9,516 nt of DNA, taken from contig CAZETL010000036.1 of NCBI GenBank assembly GCA_964515255.1, positions 1-9,516 of the forward strand, in the 5' to 3' direction. Below, piece after piece: positions 1 to 7,318 of the stretch. Both the position numbers and the translations under genes were made by a program. Source of the stretch: GCA-016699975 sp964515255. Lineage in GTDB: Bacteria > Patescibacteriota > Minisyncoccia > Moranbacterales > UBA1568. Position 1 is the stretch's first letter; the number at the start of each line of letters is the position of its first letter. A model generated the notes under the pieces. That model made no database searches, had not been told where the DNA came from, and saw only the letters and a program-made list of their open reading frames with translations.

Positions 1-1
1 T

Positions 2-121
2 CTTGCGGCGCGTTCCTGAAATCTTCCGGATTTTGTTCGAATTGTAGTTGTCCCTCACTCCGAGCCGAAGACGAAGCCGAAGGCGTGCAATTTCGGCCTC
101 TCTCTCGCGACCGGCGAATAT
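2..121 (+). pseudogene. Upstream part of the GT2 module, cut by an in-frame TGA
   Basis: Read in the frame of the large gene that follows, bases 20-121 encode conserved XagB/cellulose-synthase-like GT2 sequence. It includes the block PKTKPKACNFGL followed by LATGEY, which leads directly into the DAED metal-binding motif at 134-145. This segment is therefore part of the same protein domain, although no ATG, GTG or TTG occurs in frame between 20 and 121. A TGA stands in frame at 17-19. Before it, the same frame reads LAARS, which would suit the family (an alanine-rich helix just before the LP..RIVVVP strand), but five residues are too few to prove it. The TGA is either a real nonsense mutation splitting the gene or a sequence error. 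The domain's N-terminal part, with the start of the nucleotide-sugar fold, lies outside the window. Confidence 0.6.
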
Positions 122-3100
122 GTGGTGATATACGATGCTGAGGATATCCCGGATCCTTTGCAACTCAAGAAGGCATATCTCGGGTTTCAGTCTCTTTCGA
201 GAGATGTCTGGTGTCTTCAGGCGAAGCTCAATTATTTTAACGCGAATCAGAATATTTTGACGCGTCTCTTCACGGCGGAGTATTCGCTTTGGTTCGACGT
301 CATGCTTCCTGGACTTCAGTCAGTCGCGACATCTATTCCGCTTGGCGGGACAAGCAATCATTTCCGCCGGACGGATCTTCTCCGTCTCGAGGGTTGGGAT
401 CCGTTCAATGTGACGGAGGATTGCGATTTGGGCGCGAGAATTTTCGCTCGGGGATTTCGAACGGCGATTATCGATTCGACGACGCTTGAAGAAGCAAATA
501 GCCGGGTTGGGAACTGGATCCGGCAACGGTCTCGGTGGATCAAGGGGTACATGCAGACCTACCTTGTCCATATGCGAAATCCCATCCAATTCTTCCGGGA
601 GAATGGGATTCACGCGCTTCTCTTCCAATTCATCGTCGGGGGGAAGATCGCCTTCATGCTTGTGAATCCGATCCTATGGCTTGAGACGATTCTTTATTTC
701 TCGTTTCGACCGCTTCTTGGTTCGACGATCGAGTCATTCTATCCGAATCTGGTGTTTTATATGGCGGTAGCATCGCTTGTCGTCGGGAACTTCCTTGCTA
801 TCTACTACTACATGGTCGGGTGCGCAAAACGCGGGAAATGGGATCTTATGAAGTGGGTGTTCCTTATACCGTTTTATTGGATGCTTGTCTCAATCGCCGC
901 CTTCCTTGCGGCGTATCAGCTTTTTGTGAAGCCGCACTATTGGGAGAAGACGGCACACGGTCTCCATGTGGCGCAATCTCGAGCGAAGAGAAAAAAAGAG
1001 GAGACAAAGAAGAAAACAAAGGCCGCGCCAATGGCGGCTCCGGTTCGAGAGCGTATCGTTATTTTTCCTGATGATGCTGTCTCCTATCGGAATCCCCGTC
1101 CGACCTATGACATTTTCTCGAAGGCATCATCAACGACAGTCTCCTTTCTGTTGCGAATGACAGGGAGGATTTCTCTTTCAAACTTCCTTTCGAGTGGATG
1201 GAGCAGCGCCATGAAGTTCGTTCTTTCGCCAGAGGGATTTTTCATTGGAGCGATGTTTGGGTCGAGCATTTTGAATTTTCTCTTTAATGCGTTTCTCGGG
1301 AGGGCGGTTTCTTTCGAGATGCTTGGAGAGGTAACGCTTCTCAATACGCTCTGGTACCTTGCGTTGATTTTCATCAATCCTTTTGCAACCACGATTAATC
1401 GAGAAACCTCCTTTCTTTTCGCTAGAAATGGCGAGAGGGAGGCTCGAGCACTCTGGGCGTCGATGATCCGCATCGGGCTTATTGCCTCGGTGTTTTTTAT
1501 GGCGGTATGGCTTTTTCTCGTACCGTCTCTTCTTGGATTTTTCCGCGTTGGCGATCTTGGTCTTCTTGTATCGTTTGCGCCGCTCCTCTTGATCGGGCTC
1601 ATTGCTTTTGGAAATTTCGGATATCTTCAGGGAGCGCTTCGTTTCCGTGCGGCGGCAGCGGTATCGATTTTAGAATCGGCATCGAAACTCATCCTTCTCT
1701 TTTTTTTCATCGGATTCGGTCTCGAGCAGTATATCTACCTTTCGATACCGCTCAGTGTTCTTTTTGCCGCCGCATCATCGTTTTTCTTTATTCCGAAAGC
1801 GTTTACGTCTCTCTCTAGAGCGGAATCCAATCGGTCTTTCCCGAAGGAGCTTTTCCTTGCGGCGATTCTTTCGACGATGTCGACGACGATTTTCACGACT
1901 GTTGACGTTTTGATTGCGAAACATTTCATGTCTGAGCGCGCTGCCGGAGAATACGCGCTCTTGTCACTTGTCGGGAAAATCATCTTCTTTCTTGGAACGA
2001 TGCCGAATATGTTTATGGTGACTTTTGTCGCGAGAAACCGCGGGCTCGGGCAAGGAACGGAGAAAGTCTTTCGGGTAATCTACTTGGCTTCTGCGGTCAT
2101 CGTGGTTGTCGGAGTGATTCTCTTTGGATTTCTTGGAGAGATATTTTCGGTGTTTCTCTTCGGCGAAAAGATCCTTGAAGTTGCCGGACTTCTTCCTTTG
2201 TACACGGCGGCGATCGGTTTCTTTACGCTTTCGACTATTGTTGTGACCTACCATCTTGCGAACAAGCGATACATTTTCCCTTTCGTTGCCCTTTTTGTCA
2301 CAATCGGCGAAGCTGCGGGAATATTCCTGTTTCACTGGTCGATAGAGTCAGTCGTATGGGCGGTATTTCTCTCGAGTTTCTTCGGATGGATCTTCCTTGG
2401 CGCTTTACATCTTTTTGAACCGTACTCCCGTTTTGTGGGGAGAGCTATCCGGGATTTCTTTGGAGCGTTTCGAGGCCGTTTGCCGGAAGCTCCGATCCCT
2501 TTGTCTGGACGGCGTATTTTGATTTTTAACTGGCGAGACACTCGGCACGCTTATGGTGGCGGGGCAGAAGTGTATGTGGAAGAAATAGCGAAGCGTTGGG
2601 TTGCCGATGGTCATGCCGTGACGCTTTTTTGCGGGAGCGACGGGAGGTCTCCGCGCCATGAGACGCGCGACGGAATTCGCATCGTGCGTCGAGGCGGATT
2701 TTATCTCGTGTATCTTTGGGCGGTCGTGTATTATTTCGCCCGATTTCGAGGAAAGTATGATGTCGTGCTCGATTGTGAAAACGGCATCCCGTTTTTTACT
2801 CCGCTATATGTCAAGGAACCCGTCGTTTGTCTTCTGCACCATGTGCATCAGGATGTATTTTTCCGATATCTTCCGAAGCCGCTTGCGCTCCTTGCGAGTT
2901 TTCTCGAGAAGAAAATGATGCCGGCAGTGTATGCTCGCGTTCCATTTGTTACTGTGTCGCATTCGAGCAAGATCGAGATGGAGTCGATTGGCATTGGAAA
3001 AGCCGGCATCAAAATCGTGCATCCGGGCGTCCAACTCGATGAGTTTCTCCCGGCGGACCGGAAGACTGACCGGCCGACGGTGCTGTACCTCGGTCGGCTC

Positions 3101-3634
3101 AAGGCGTACAAATCGGTTGACGTGTTGCTTCGAGCGTTTCGCCGAGTCATCATTGAACGTCCGGAGTCGCGGCTTGTTATCGCGGGTGACGGCGACGAGA
3201 TCGGACGCTTGCGTCAGCTTGCGTTCGAAGAACTCCGGCTTGGCCGGGACCGCGTTGAGTTTCTCGGATTTGTCGATGAGGAAAAGAAGAAGTCTCTTTT
3301 GCAAGAAGCGTGGATGCTTGTGAATCCGTCAATGATGGAGGGGTGGGGCATTGTCGCTGTTGAGGCGAACGCTTGCGGTACGCCGGTTATCGCTTCCGAT
3401 GTCCCGGGGCTTCGCGATTCGGTTCGGAATTCACTTTCTGGATTTCTTGTGCCGTATGGCGATGCGGAGGCACTTGCGGAGAAGATGCTGCTCCTTATCC
3501 GCGACCGGAAGCTTCGGGAAGATATGAATCAATGTGCGCGCGAATGGGCGGAACATTTTGATTGGAATTCGTCGAGCAAGCTACTTTTTGACGCGGTCGC
3601 TGTAAAGAAGCAAGATTCGAGCTCTTTGCTATGA
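122..3634 (+). CDS. Fused GT2 glycosyltransferase - MOP/Wzx-type flippase - GT4 glycosyltransferase (5'-incomplete)
   Basis: Three modules lie in one uninterrupted frame of 1170 codons. Residues 1-160 are the rear of a GT2 catalytic domain of the XagB/cellulose-synthase-like type: DAED at 5-8, PLGGTSNHF at 73-81, NVTED at 96-100 and QRSRW at 135-139 (the QxxRW acceptor-site motif). About four membrane segments follow (roughly 165-181, 183-200, 208-231, 244-268). A lysine-rich linker (284-301) leads to a flippase-like module with about 12 hydrophobic segments between 371 and 764, as in Wzx/MOP exporters. Residues 797-1160 form a GT-B fold GT4 enzyme, with GGGAEVY at 812-818, YLGRL at 989-993 and an EX7E pair at E1073/E1081. 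The likely role is to add sugars to a lipid-linked glycan, flip it and extend it. The GTG at 122 is only the first in-frame start; it has no ribosome binding site and cuts through the domain, so it is probably not the native start. The stop overlaps the next gene as ATGA. Confidence 0.85.
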   Translation: MVIYDAEDIPDPLQLKKAYLGFQSLSRDVWCLQAKLNYFNANQNILTRLFTAEYSLWFDVMLPGLQSVATSIPLGGTSNHFRRTDLLRLEGWDPFNVTEDCDLGARIFARGFRTAIIDSTTLEEANSRVGNWIRQRSRWIKGYMQTYLVHMRNPIQFFRENGIHALLFQFIVGGKIAFMLVNPILWLETILYFSFRPLLGSTIESFYPNLVFYMAVASLVVGNFLAIYYYMVGCAKRGKWDLMKWVFLIPFYWMLVSIAAFLAAYQLFVKPHYWEKTAHGLHVAQSRAKRKKEETKKKTKAAPMAAPVRERIVIFPDDAVSYRNPRPTYDIFSKASSTTVSFLLRMTGRISLSNFLSSGWSSAMKFVLSPEGFFIGAMFGSSILNFLFNAFLGRAVSFEMLGEVTLLNTLWYLALIFINPFATTINRETSFLFARNGEREARALWASMIRIGLIASVFFMAVWLFLVPSLLGFFRVGDLGLLVSFAPLLLIGLIAFGNFGYLQGALRFRAAAAVSILESASKLILLFFFIGFGLEQYIYLSIPLSVLFAAASSFFFIPKAFTSLSRAESNRSFPKELFLAAILSTMSTTIFTTVDVLIAKHFMSERAAGEYALLSLVGKIIFFLGTMPNMFMVTFVARNRGLGQGTEKVFRVIYLASAVIVVVGVILFGFLGEIFSVFLFGEKILEVAGLLPLYTAAIGFFTLSTIVVTYHLANKRYIFPFVALFVTIGEAAGIFLFHWSIESVVWAVFLSSFFGWIFLGALHLFEPYSRFVGRAIRDFFGAFRGRLPEAPIPLSGRRILIFNWRDTRHAYGGGAEVYVEEIAKRWVADGHAVTLFCGSDGRSPRHETRDGIRIVRRGGFYLVYLWAVVYYFARFRGKYDVVLDCENGIPFFTPLYVKEPVVCLLHHVHQDVFFRYLPKPLALLASFLEKKMMPAVYARVPFVTVSHSSKIEMESIGIGKAGIKIVHPGVQLDEFLPADRKTDRPTVLYLGRLKAYKSVDVLLRAFRRVIIERPESRLVIAGDGDEIGRLRQLAFEELRLGRDRVEFLGFVDEEKKKSLLQEAWMLVNPSMMEGWGIVAVEANACGTPVIASDVPGLRDSVRNSLSGFLVPYGDAEALAEKMLLLIRDRKLREDMNQCAREWAEHFDWNSSSKLLFDAVAVKKQDSSSLL
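971..1024 (+). other. Lysine-rich linker between GT2 and flippase modules, with an A7 run
   Basis: This purine-rich stretch encodes a highly charged segment (residues 284-301, with RAKRKKEETKKKTKA at its core). It joins the last membrane segment of the GT2 module to the region before the flippase. By the positive-inside rule it should lie in the cytoplasm, which fits an even number (four) of preceding helices. It contains seven consecutive A residues at 991-997, read as AGA AAA AAA GAG. A -1 slip there would reach a TGA at about 1069-1071 and release a GT2-only product; whether this happens is unknown. Confidence 0.6.
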
Positions 3635-4527
3635 AATCATTTGCCGTGACAATCGGAATTCCCGCATATAATGAAGAAGCGAACATCTCGTTTCTCCTTG
3701 AAGGCATTCTGAGGCAAGACCGACACTCGTATGAAGTGAAGGAAATACTTGTCGTCTCTGATGGAAGCACGGATGAAACGGCGAATATCGCCAAGCGATA
3801 CGAAGCTTCCGGCGTTACGGTATTCGACGATGGGAAGCGGAAGGGGAAGGCGGCTCGGGTGAACGAGATATTCCGATCGGCGCATCCGGAGTCCGGTGCG
3901 ATCATTCTTCTCGATGCGGATATTTTGCTTTCTGGAAGCGATGTCTTCGAACGTCTTGTATCCGCGGTTCGCGAGGGGAATGATCTCGCATCCCCATCAC
4001 TCGTAGCGGTGCCGGCAAGGACGTTTTTCGGGCGGGCGATTGTCGTGAGTCATGAACTTAAGCGTCTGACGTTTGCGGAATGGAAGTCGGGACAGAATGT
4101 GTACTCATGTCACGGAGCGGCCCGCATTTTCTCGAGACGATTCTTCTCCGCTTTGAATTTTGTCGAAAGCGTCGGGGAAGACGCGTATTCTTACTTTTCT
4201 GCGAAATCGCATGGGTTTCGCTACGCTTTTCTTCCGTCGGCATCGGTTGCTATTCGCGTTCCGGAATCTTTTGCCGATCACCGGAAGCAGAGTTTTCGGT
4301 ATGCCTCATCCCGCTCGATGTTTGAGAAGGAGTTTGGCGTTGAAATGATCCGCAGCGAGTACGCATATCCGAAAATTATCCTCGCTAGGAATTTCCTGAA
4401 TTTATTTCTTCGGCACCCTCTTCTGCTTTCCGTATATGTCTTCGCAATGATTCGACTCCGCCTGTCTCGTGTTCCGAAAGCGTCATCTCTCTGGGAGGCG
4501 GCGTCGAGTTCTAAGAGAGTGAATTGA
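3631..4527 (+). CDS. Family 2 glycosyltransferase with C-terminal membrane segment
   Basis: This 298-residue protein has a GT-A fold typical of GT2 enzymes that transfer a sugar from a nucleotide donor. The N-terminus IGIPAYNEEANIS (8-20) is the classic first strand and helix. SDGSTDET (43-50) contacts the nucleotide, DAD at 95-97 is the DxD metal site, and GEDAY (182-186) supplies the likely catalytic acid-base position. QSFRY (220-224) resembles the QxxRW motif with tyrosine in place of tryptophan. A hydrophobic stretch at about 254-276 could anchor the C-terminus in the membrane. The ATG overlaps the stop of the upstream fusion gene (ATGA) and no strong ribosome binding site precedes it, so translation is probably coupled. 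The sugar and acceptor cannot be told from sequence. Confidence is high for the family and low for the specific reaction. Confidence 0.9.
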   Translation: MKSFAVTIGIPAYNEEANISFLLEGILRQDRHSYEVKEILVVSDGSTDETANIAKRYEASGVTVFDDGKRKGKAARVNEIFRSAHPESGAIILLDADILLSGSDVFERLVSAVREGNDLASPSLVAVPARTFFGRAIVVSHELKRLTFAEWKSGQNVYSCHGAARIFSRRFFSALNFVESVGEDAYSYFSAKSHGFRYAFLPSASVAIRVPESFADHRKQSFRYASSRSMFEKEFGVEMIRSEYAYPKIILARNFLNLFLRHPLLLSVYVFAMIRLRLSRVPKASSLWEAASSSKRVN

Positions 4528-4534
4528 CCCCCAT

Positions 4535-5350
4535 ATGTTCTCAAAGGCGTTCAAATCCGTCATATCTTTTTTTCGTCCTGCTTTTTACGGATTGTTTTTG
4601 ATTGTCGATTATTGTTTTCCTCGGCGAAAGGGGAAGCTGGTGGTTTTTTCATATCATTCCATTTCCCAGGATGGTTGGCGGTTCAGTATTGATCCGGAAC
4701 GATTTCGCTCTCAGATGGAAGAACTTCTTGTTGAATATCAGCCAATTTCTCTTTCGGAGGCGGCTTTGTTTCTCAAGGGGAAGAAGTTGATTGACCGGCC
4801 GTCTTTTGTCATCACTTTTGACGATGGATACCGGGATATTCTTGGAGTGAAGGAGTTCCTCGCATCGAAGGGTATTCGACCCGCTTTCTTTGTATTATCC
4901 GATCCGGATCATGCGGATTCTGATGAGATCGGAACTCGACGAGAGTTCTTGTCTCGTGATGAAGTCCGATCGCTCGTCGATTGTGGATGGGAACTCGGGT
5001 GCCATAGCGCGACGCATGGAGATTTCTGGTCGATGTCTCCGGACCGAATACTTTCGGAAACTCGAGGGGCAAAGGAATCATTGGAACGAGAACTTGGCGT
5101 TTCGGTGAGGTTTTTCGCTTACCCGAGGGGCCGATATACAGACGAAGCAAAGCGTTGTATCGAAGAGTCAGGCTACGAACTTGCGCTTTCCATGGATGAC
5201 GGATTTCTTTGCAGTAAAACAGATTTGTTTGCGGTACCGAGAATCGGCGTTGACCGAACGCATTCGCCTGGGGAATTCCGATCGATTCACGCTGACGCGT
5301 CAATTTGGTTTCGGAAGTTTGCAAAGCGATTTATCGGTAAGCTTCTTTAG
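4535..5350 (+). CDS. Polysaccharide deacetylase (CE4/NodB-like)
   Basis: This 271-residue protein belongs to the metal-dependent carbohydrate esterase 4 family, which removes N- or O-acetyl groups from glycans. Motif 1 is TFDDGY (94-99), with D96 the probable catalytic base and D97 a metal ligand. Motif 2 is HSATH (157-161), giving the two metal-binding histidines. Motif 3 is FAYPRGRY (194-201). An early YHSIS (40-44) is also typical of family members found in glycan gene clusters. The classical C-terminal LxH motif is not obvious. A hydrophobic stretch at about 10-28, followed by RRKGK, may hold the protein at the membrane; it does not look like a cleavable signal peptide. The gene begins 7 bases after the GT2 stop and lacks a clear ribosome binding site at normal distance. 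It probably trims an acetylated sugar of the glycan made by its neighbours. Confidence 0.9.
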   Translation: MFSKAFKSVISFFRPAFYGLFLIVDYCFPRRKGKLVVFSYHSISQDGWRFSIDPERFRSQMEELLVEYQPISLSEAALFLKGKKLIDRPSFVITFDDGYRDILGVKEFLASKGIRPAFFVLSDPDHADSDEIGTRREFLSRDEVRSLVDCGWELGCHSATHGDFWSMSPDRILSETRGAKESLERELGVSVRFFAYPRGRYTDEAKRCIEESGYELALSMDDGFLCSKTDLFAVPRIGVDRTHSPGEFRSIHADASIWFRKFAKRFIGKLL

Positions 5351-5356
5351 AAGGAA
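5351..5356 (+). promoter_or_regulatory. Ribosome binding site of the methyltransferase gene
   Basis: AAGGAA lies directly after the deacetylase stop codon (TAG) and five bases before the ATG at 5362. It is the only clear Shine-Dalgarno-like site among the gene junctions of this window and supports the chosen start. Confidence 0.65.
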
Positions 5357-5361
5357 ATATT

Positions 5362-6090
5362 ATGAATATTCGAGACACAATTATCTCATTTGTGCGCCCG
5401 ATACGGTCGTGGTGCATGCGCATGCTTCGTCCGAAATCCGGCTACTTCCTATTTCGTGTCCCGAAACGGAGGCTTGAGCCCATTAGTTCGAAATTCGGCT
5501 ACGATCGAGGAATGCCGGTCGATCGATTCTACATTGAACAATTCCTCGAGGAAGTGAAGAATCATATTCGCGGAGCCTGTCTTGAGATTACCGATAATGC
5601 TTATACGAAGCGGTTCGGCGGAGATCGCGTGACAAAGAGCGATGTGGTCGATATTGACCGGAAGAATCCGCATGCGACCATATACGCCGATCTCCGTGAT
5701 ATGAGTCGAGAGATTCCTGACGCTTCTTTCGATACCGTGATCGCGACGCATACGTTTGGCGTGATCGATGATTTCGAATCGGCGATTCGCGAATGTGCTC
5801 GCATATTGAAGCCGGGCGGATCTTTGATTGCCACGGTGTCGTCTTTGGGAGTTGCCGCCGATCCGGAGCTTGCGTTTTGGAGATTCACGAAGGCGTCGGC
5901 GAGGTTTGTGTTCGGGAAGTATTTCGACGAAAAGGATTTGCAAGTGAAGGCATTCGGGAATGTCCTTTCGGGGCAGGCATTCTGGGTCGGACTTGCCGCC
6001 GAAGAACTCTCGCCACAAGAATTGTCAGTTGCTGACGAGCGATACCCAATCATTATTGGAATTCTCGCAAAAAAACGGATAGAGTTTTAA
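5362..6090 (+). CDS. SAM-dependent class I methyltransferase of a glycan cluster
   Basis: This 242-residue protein is a Rossmann-fold methyltransferase. The pre-domain block FGYDRGMPVDRFYIEQFL (45-62) marks a family often found beside glycosyltransferases and polysaccharide deacetylases. SAM-binding motif I is GACLEITDNAY (71-81), motif II is DVVDID (94-99), the FDTVIATHTF strand is at 123-132, and LKPGGSLIATV (149-159) is the usual post-II/III region. The C-terminal part (FGNVLSGQAFWVGLAAEEL, 198-216) also matches this family from memory. In motif I a threonine (T77) stands where relatives usually have glycine. The protein probably methylates a sugar hydroxyl, perhaps as a cap or decoration, but the substrate is not shown by sequence. 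It starts 11 bases after the deacetylase stop, behind a good ribosome binding site. Confidence 0.87.
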   Translation: MNIRDTIISFVRPIRSWCMRMLRPKSGYFLFRVPKRRLEPISSKFGYDRGMPVDRFYIEQFLEEVKNHIRGACLEITDNAYTKRFGGDRVTKSDVVDIDRKNPHATIYADLRDMSREIPDASFDTVIATHTFGVIDDFESAIRECARILKPGGSLIATVSSLGVAADPELAFWRFTKASARFVFGKYFDEKDLQVKAFGNVLSGQAFWVGLAAEELSPQELSVADERYPIIIGILAKKRIEF

Positions 6091-6100
6091 CGAAGAAATT

Positions 6101-7318
6101 ATGAACTTTCCAAAAGAATCACTGTCGAAGGAAGAGAAGCGGCTTGATGTGGTGGTGAAGTTTTTCTATCCAGTTGTCGCTGGAATCGAAACGAATATTC
6201 TCAATATATATTCCTATCTGGCGAAAGAGGGATGGTCTGTGACAATCCACACATCGACGGATGTGCCCGGACAACCCAATTCTCTTCCGAGAACGGGACA
6301 GATTCAAGGCCTTAACATCCGGCGATATCGTTGGCACTGGTATGGATTTGTTCCGGACATTGATTGGAAGCAAGGCGGCTCCGTTTGCCTTCACAACTTC
6401 AATGTGTTTCCGCATTCTTGGATGCTTCTCTCCTCGATTCTCAGAAGGAAATTTCATCGGACGAAGAAAGCAATTTTCCTTGTTCCTCATGGCGGGTATA
6501 CTCCGGGGTGGTGGACATTTACGCCGTTTCAGAGATTTGTAAAGCACTGGTATCAGAAACTTTTCGGAACATGGTTGATCAATGTATCGGTCGACGGTCT
6601 TCGATCTGTATCTGAATGGGAAAGCGAAGAGACTGTAAAGAGTGGAGTCCGTCGAGAGATCATCGAAACGATTCCAAATGGTATCGAGCGCGAAGTTTTC
6701 TCTGATATCGAAGGGCTCGCGAGCGAGAAGATTCGAAATATTGTGAAGGAACTTGGAACATACGTTGTGCAAGTCGGTCGTATTCATCCGATCAAGAATC
6801 AGCTTACCACTATTCGGGCGATAGCAAAGGTTCCTGGAGTGGTTTTTGCCATTGCTGGTCCAGTGACGGATACTGCATATAAGGAACAGCTTGATGAAGA
6901 GATTCAGAGTCTTGGTGTATCCGACCGAGTGAAGTTTCTCGGCGTGGTTGATGGCGTTGATAAATACTATTTGCTTCGACGATCTCTTGCAAATACGCAC
7001 ATGGCATCGTGGGAGAGTTACTGTAATGCGGTCCATGAGTCTATGAGCCAGGGCGTCGTTTGCATTGTTGCGAAAGACACCGCTCTCGAAGAACTTATCA
7101 AGGATCGAGTGAACGGATACGTTGTGCCGGTCTTTGATGCCGATGGAGTAGCTGAAAGTATTCGCTATATTCTCGATAAAGGAAATGGGGAAGAAATCGA
7201 AGAGATTCGAAAGAGAAACATTGCTTTTACAGAGGGTCATTCGTGGGATGACCTTGCCCGGCGCGTCGAGTCTTTCTATGCGAGAGTTATTCTTGAACGG
7301 AAGAAAAAACTTTTATGA
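6101..7318 (+). CDS. Family 4 glycosyltransferase (GT-B)
   Basis: This 405-residue protein has the two-domain GT-B architecture of retaining GT4 enzymes. The N-terminal acceptor domain begins with VVVKFFYPVVAGIETNI (17-33), where the usual GG.E pattern appears as AGIE. VPHGG (128-132) follows, then a tryptophan- and phenylalanine-rich stretch (134-150). PNGIE (192-196) opens the donor domain, with VGRIHPIKN (225-233) carrying the phosphate-binding Arg and Lys. The EX7E pair is E305 and E313, in ESYCNAVHE. It has no membrane helices and is presumably cytoplasmic or peripheral on the inner face. It starts 10 bases after the methyltransferase stop, with a weak purine-rich GAAGAA upstream, and its stop overlaps the next start as ATGA. 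It probably adds one sugar to the lipid-linked glycan; donor and linkage are unknown. Confidence 0.9.
   Translation: MNFPKESLSKEEKRLDVVVKFFYPVVAGIETNILNIYSYLAKEGWSVTIHTSTDVPGQPNSLPRTGQIQGLNIRRYRWHWYGFVPDIDWKQGGSVCLHNFNVFPHSWMLLSSILRRKFHRTKKAIFLVPHGGYTPGWWTFTPFQRFVKHWYQKLFGTWLINVSVDGLRSVSEWESEETVKSGVRREIIETIPNGIEREVFSDIEGLASEKIRNIVKELGTYVVQVGRIHPIKNQLTTIRAIAKVPGVVFAIAGPVTDTAYKEQLDEEIQSLGVSDRVKFLGVVDGVDKYYLLRRSLANTHMASWESYCNAVHESMSQGVVCIVAKDTALEELIKDRVNGYVVPVFDADGVAESIRYILDKGNGEEIEEIRKRNIAFTEGHSWDDLARRVESFYARVILERKKKLL

Noticed and set aside
1700..1707. T8 run inside the flippase module as a phase-variation tract
   Set aside because: It encodes a plain phenylalanine stretch in a membrane helix, and similar T7 runs occur at 4567-4573 and 7549-7555. 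Eight bases is short for a contingency locus and nothing else points to switching.
17..3634. Reassignment of TGA to an amino acid (as in Gracilibacteria)
   Set aside because: TGA ends three genes here (3634, 4527, 7318) exactly where the next gene begins, and translation beyond these stops gives no recognisable protein. Only the codon at 17-19 would need recoding.
4932..4948. Short palindrome GAACTC...GAGTTC as an operator
   Set aside because: The 6 bp arms lie within the deacetylase coding sequence, with no second copy or promoter nearby.
6119..7240. Long open frame on the minus strand opposite the GT4 gene (373 codons)
   Set aside because: Its translation shows no recognisable domain and mirrors the codon pattern of the GT4 gene, whose motifs (VGRIHPIKN, EX7E) are clear. 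It is a shadow frame.
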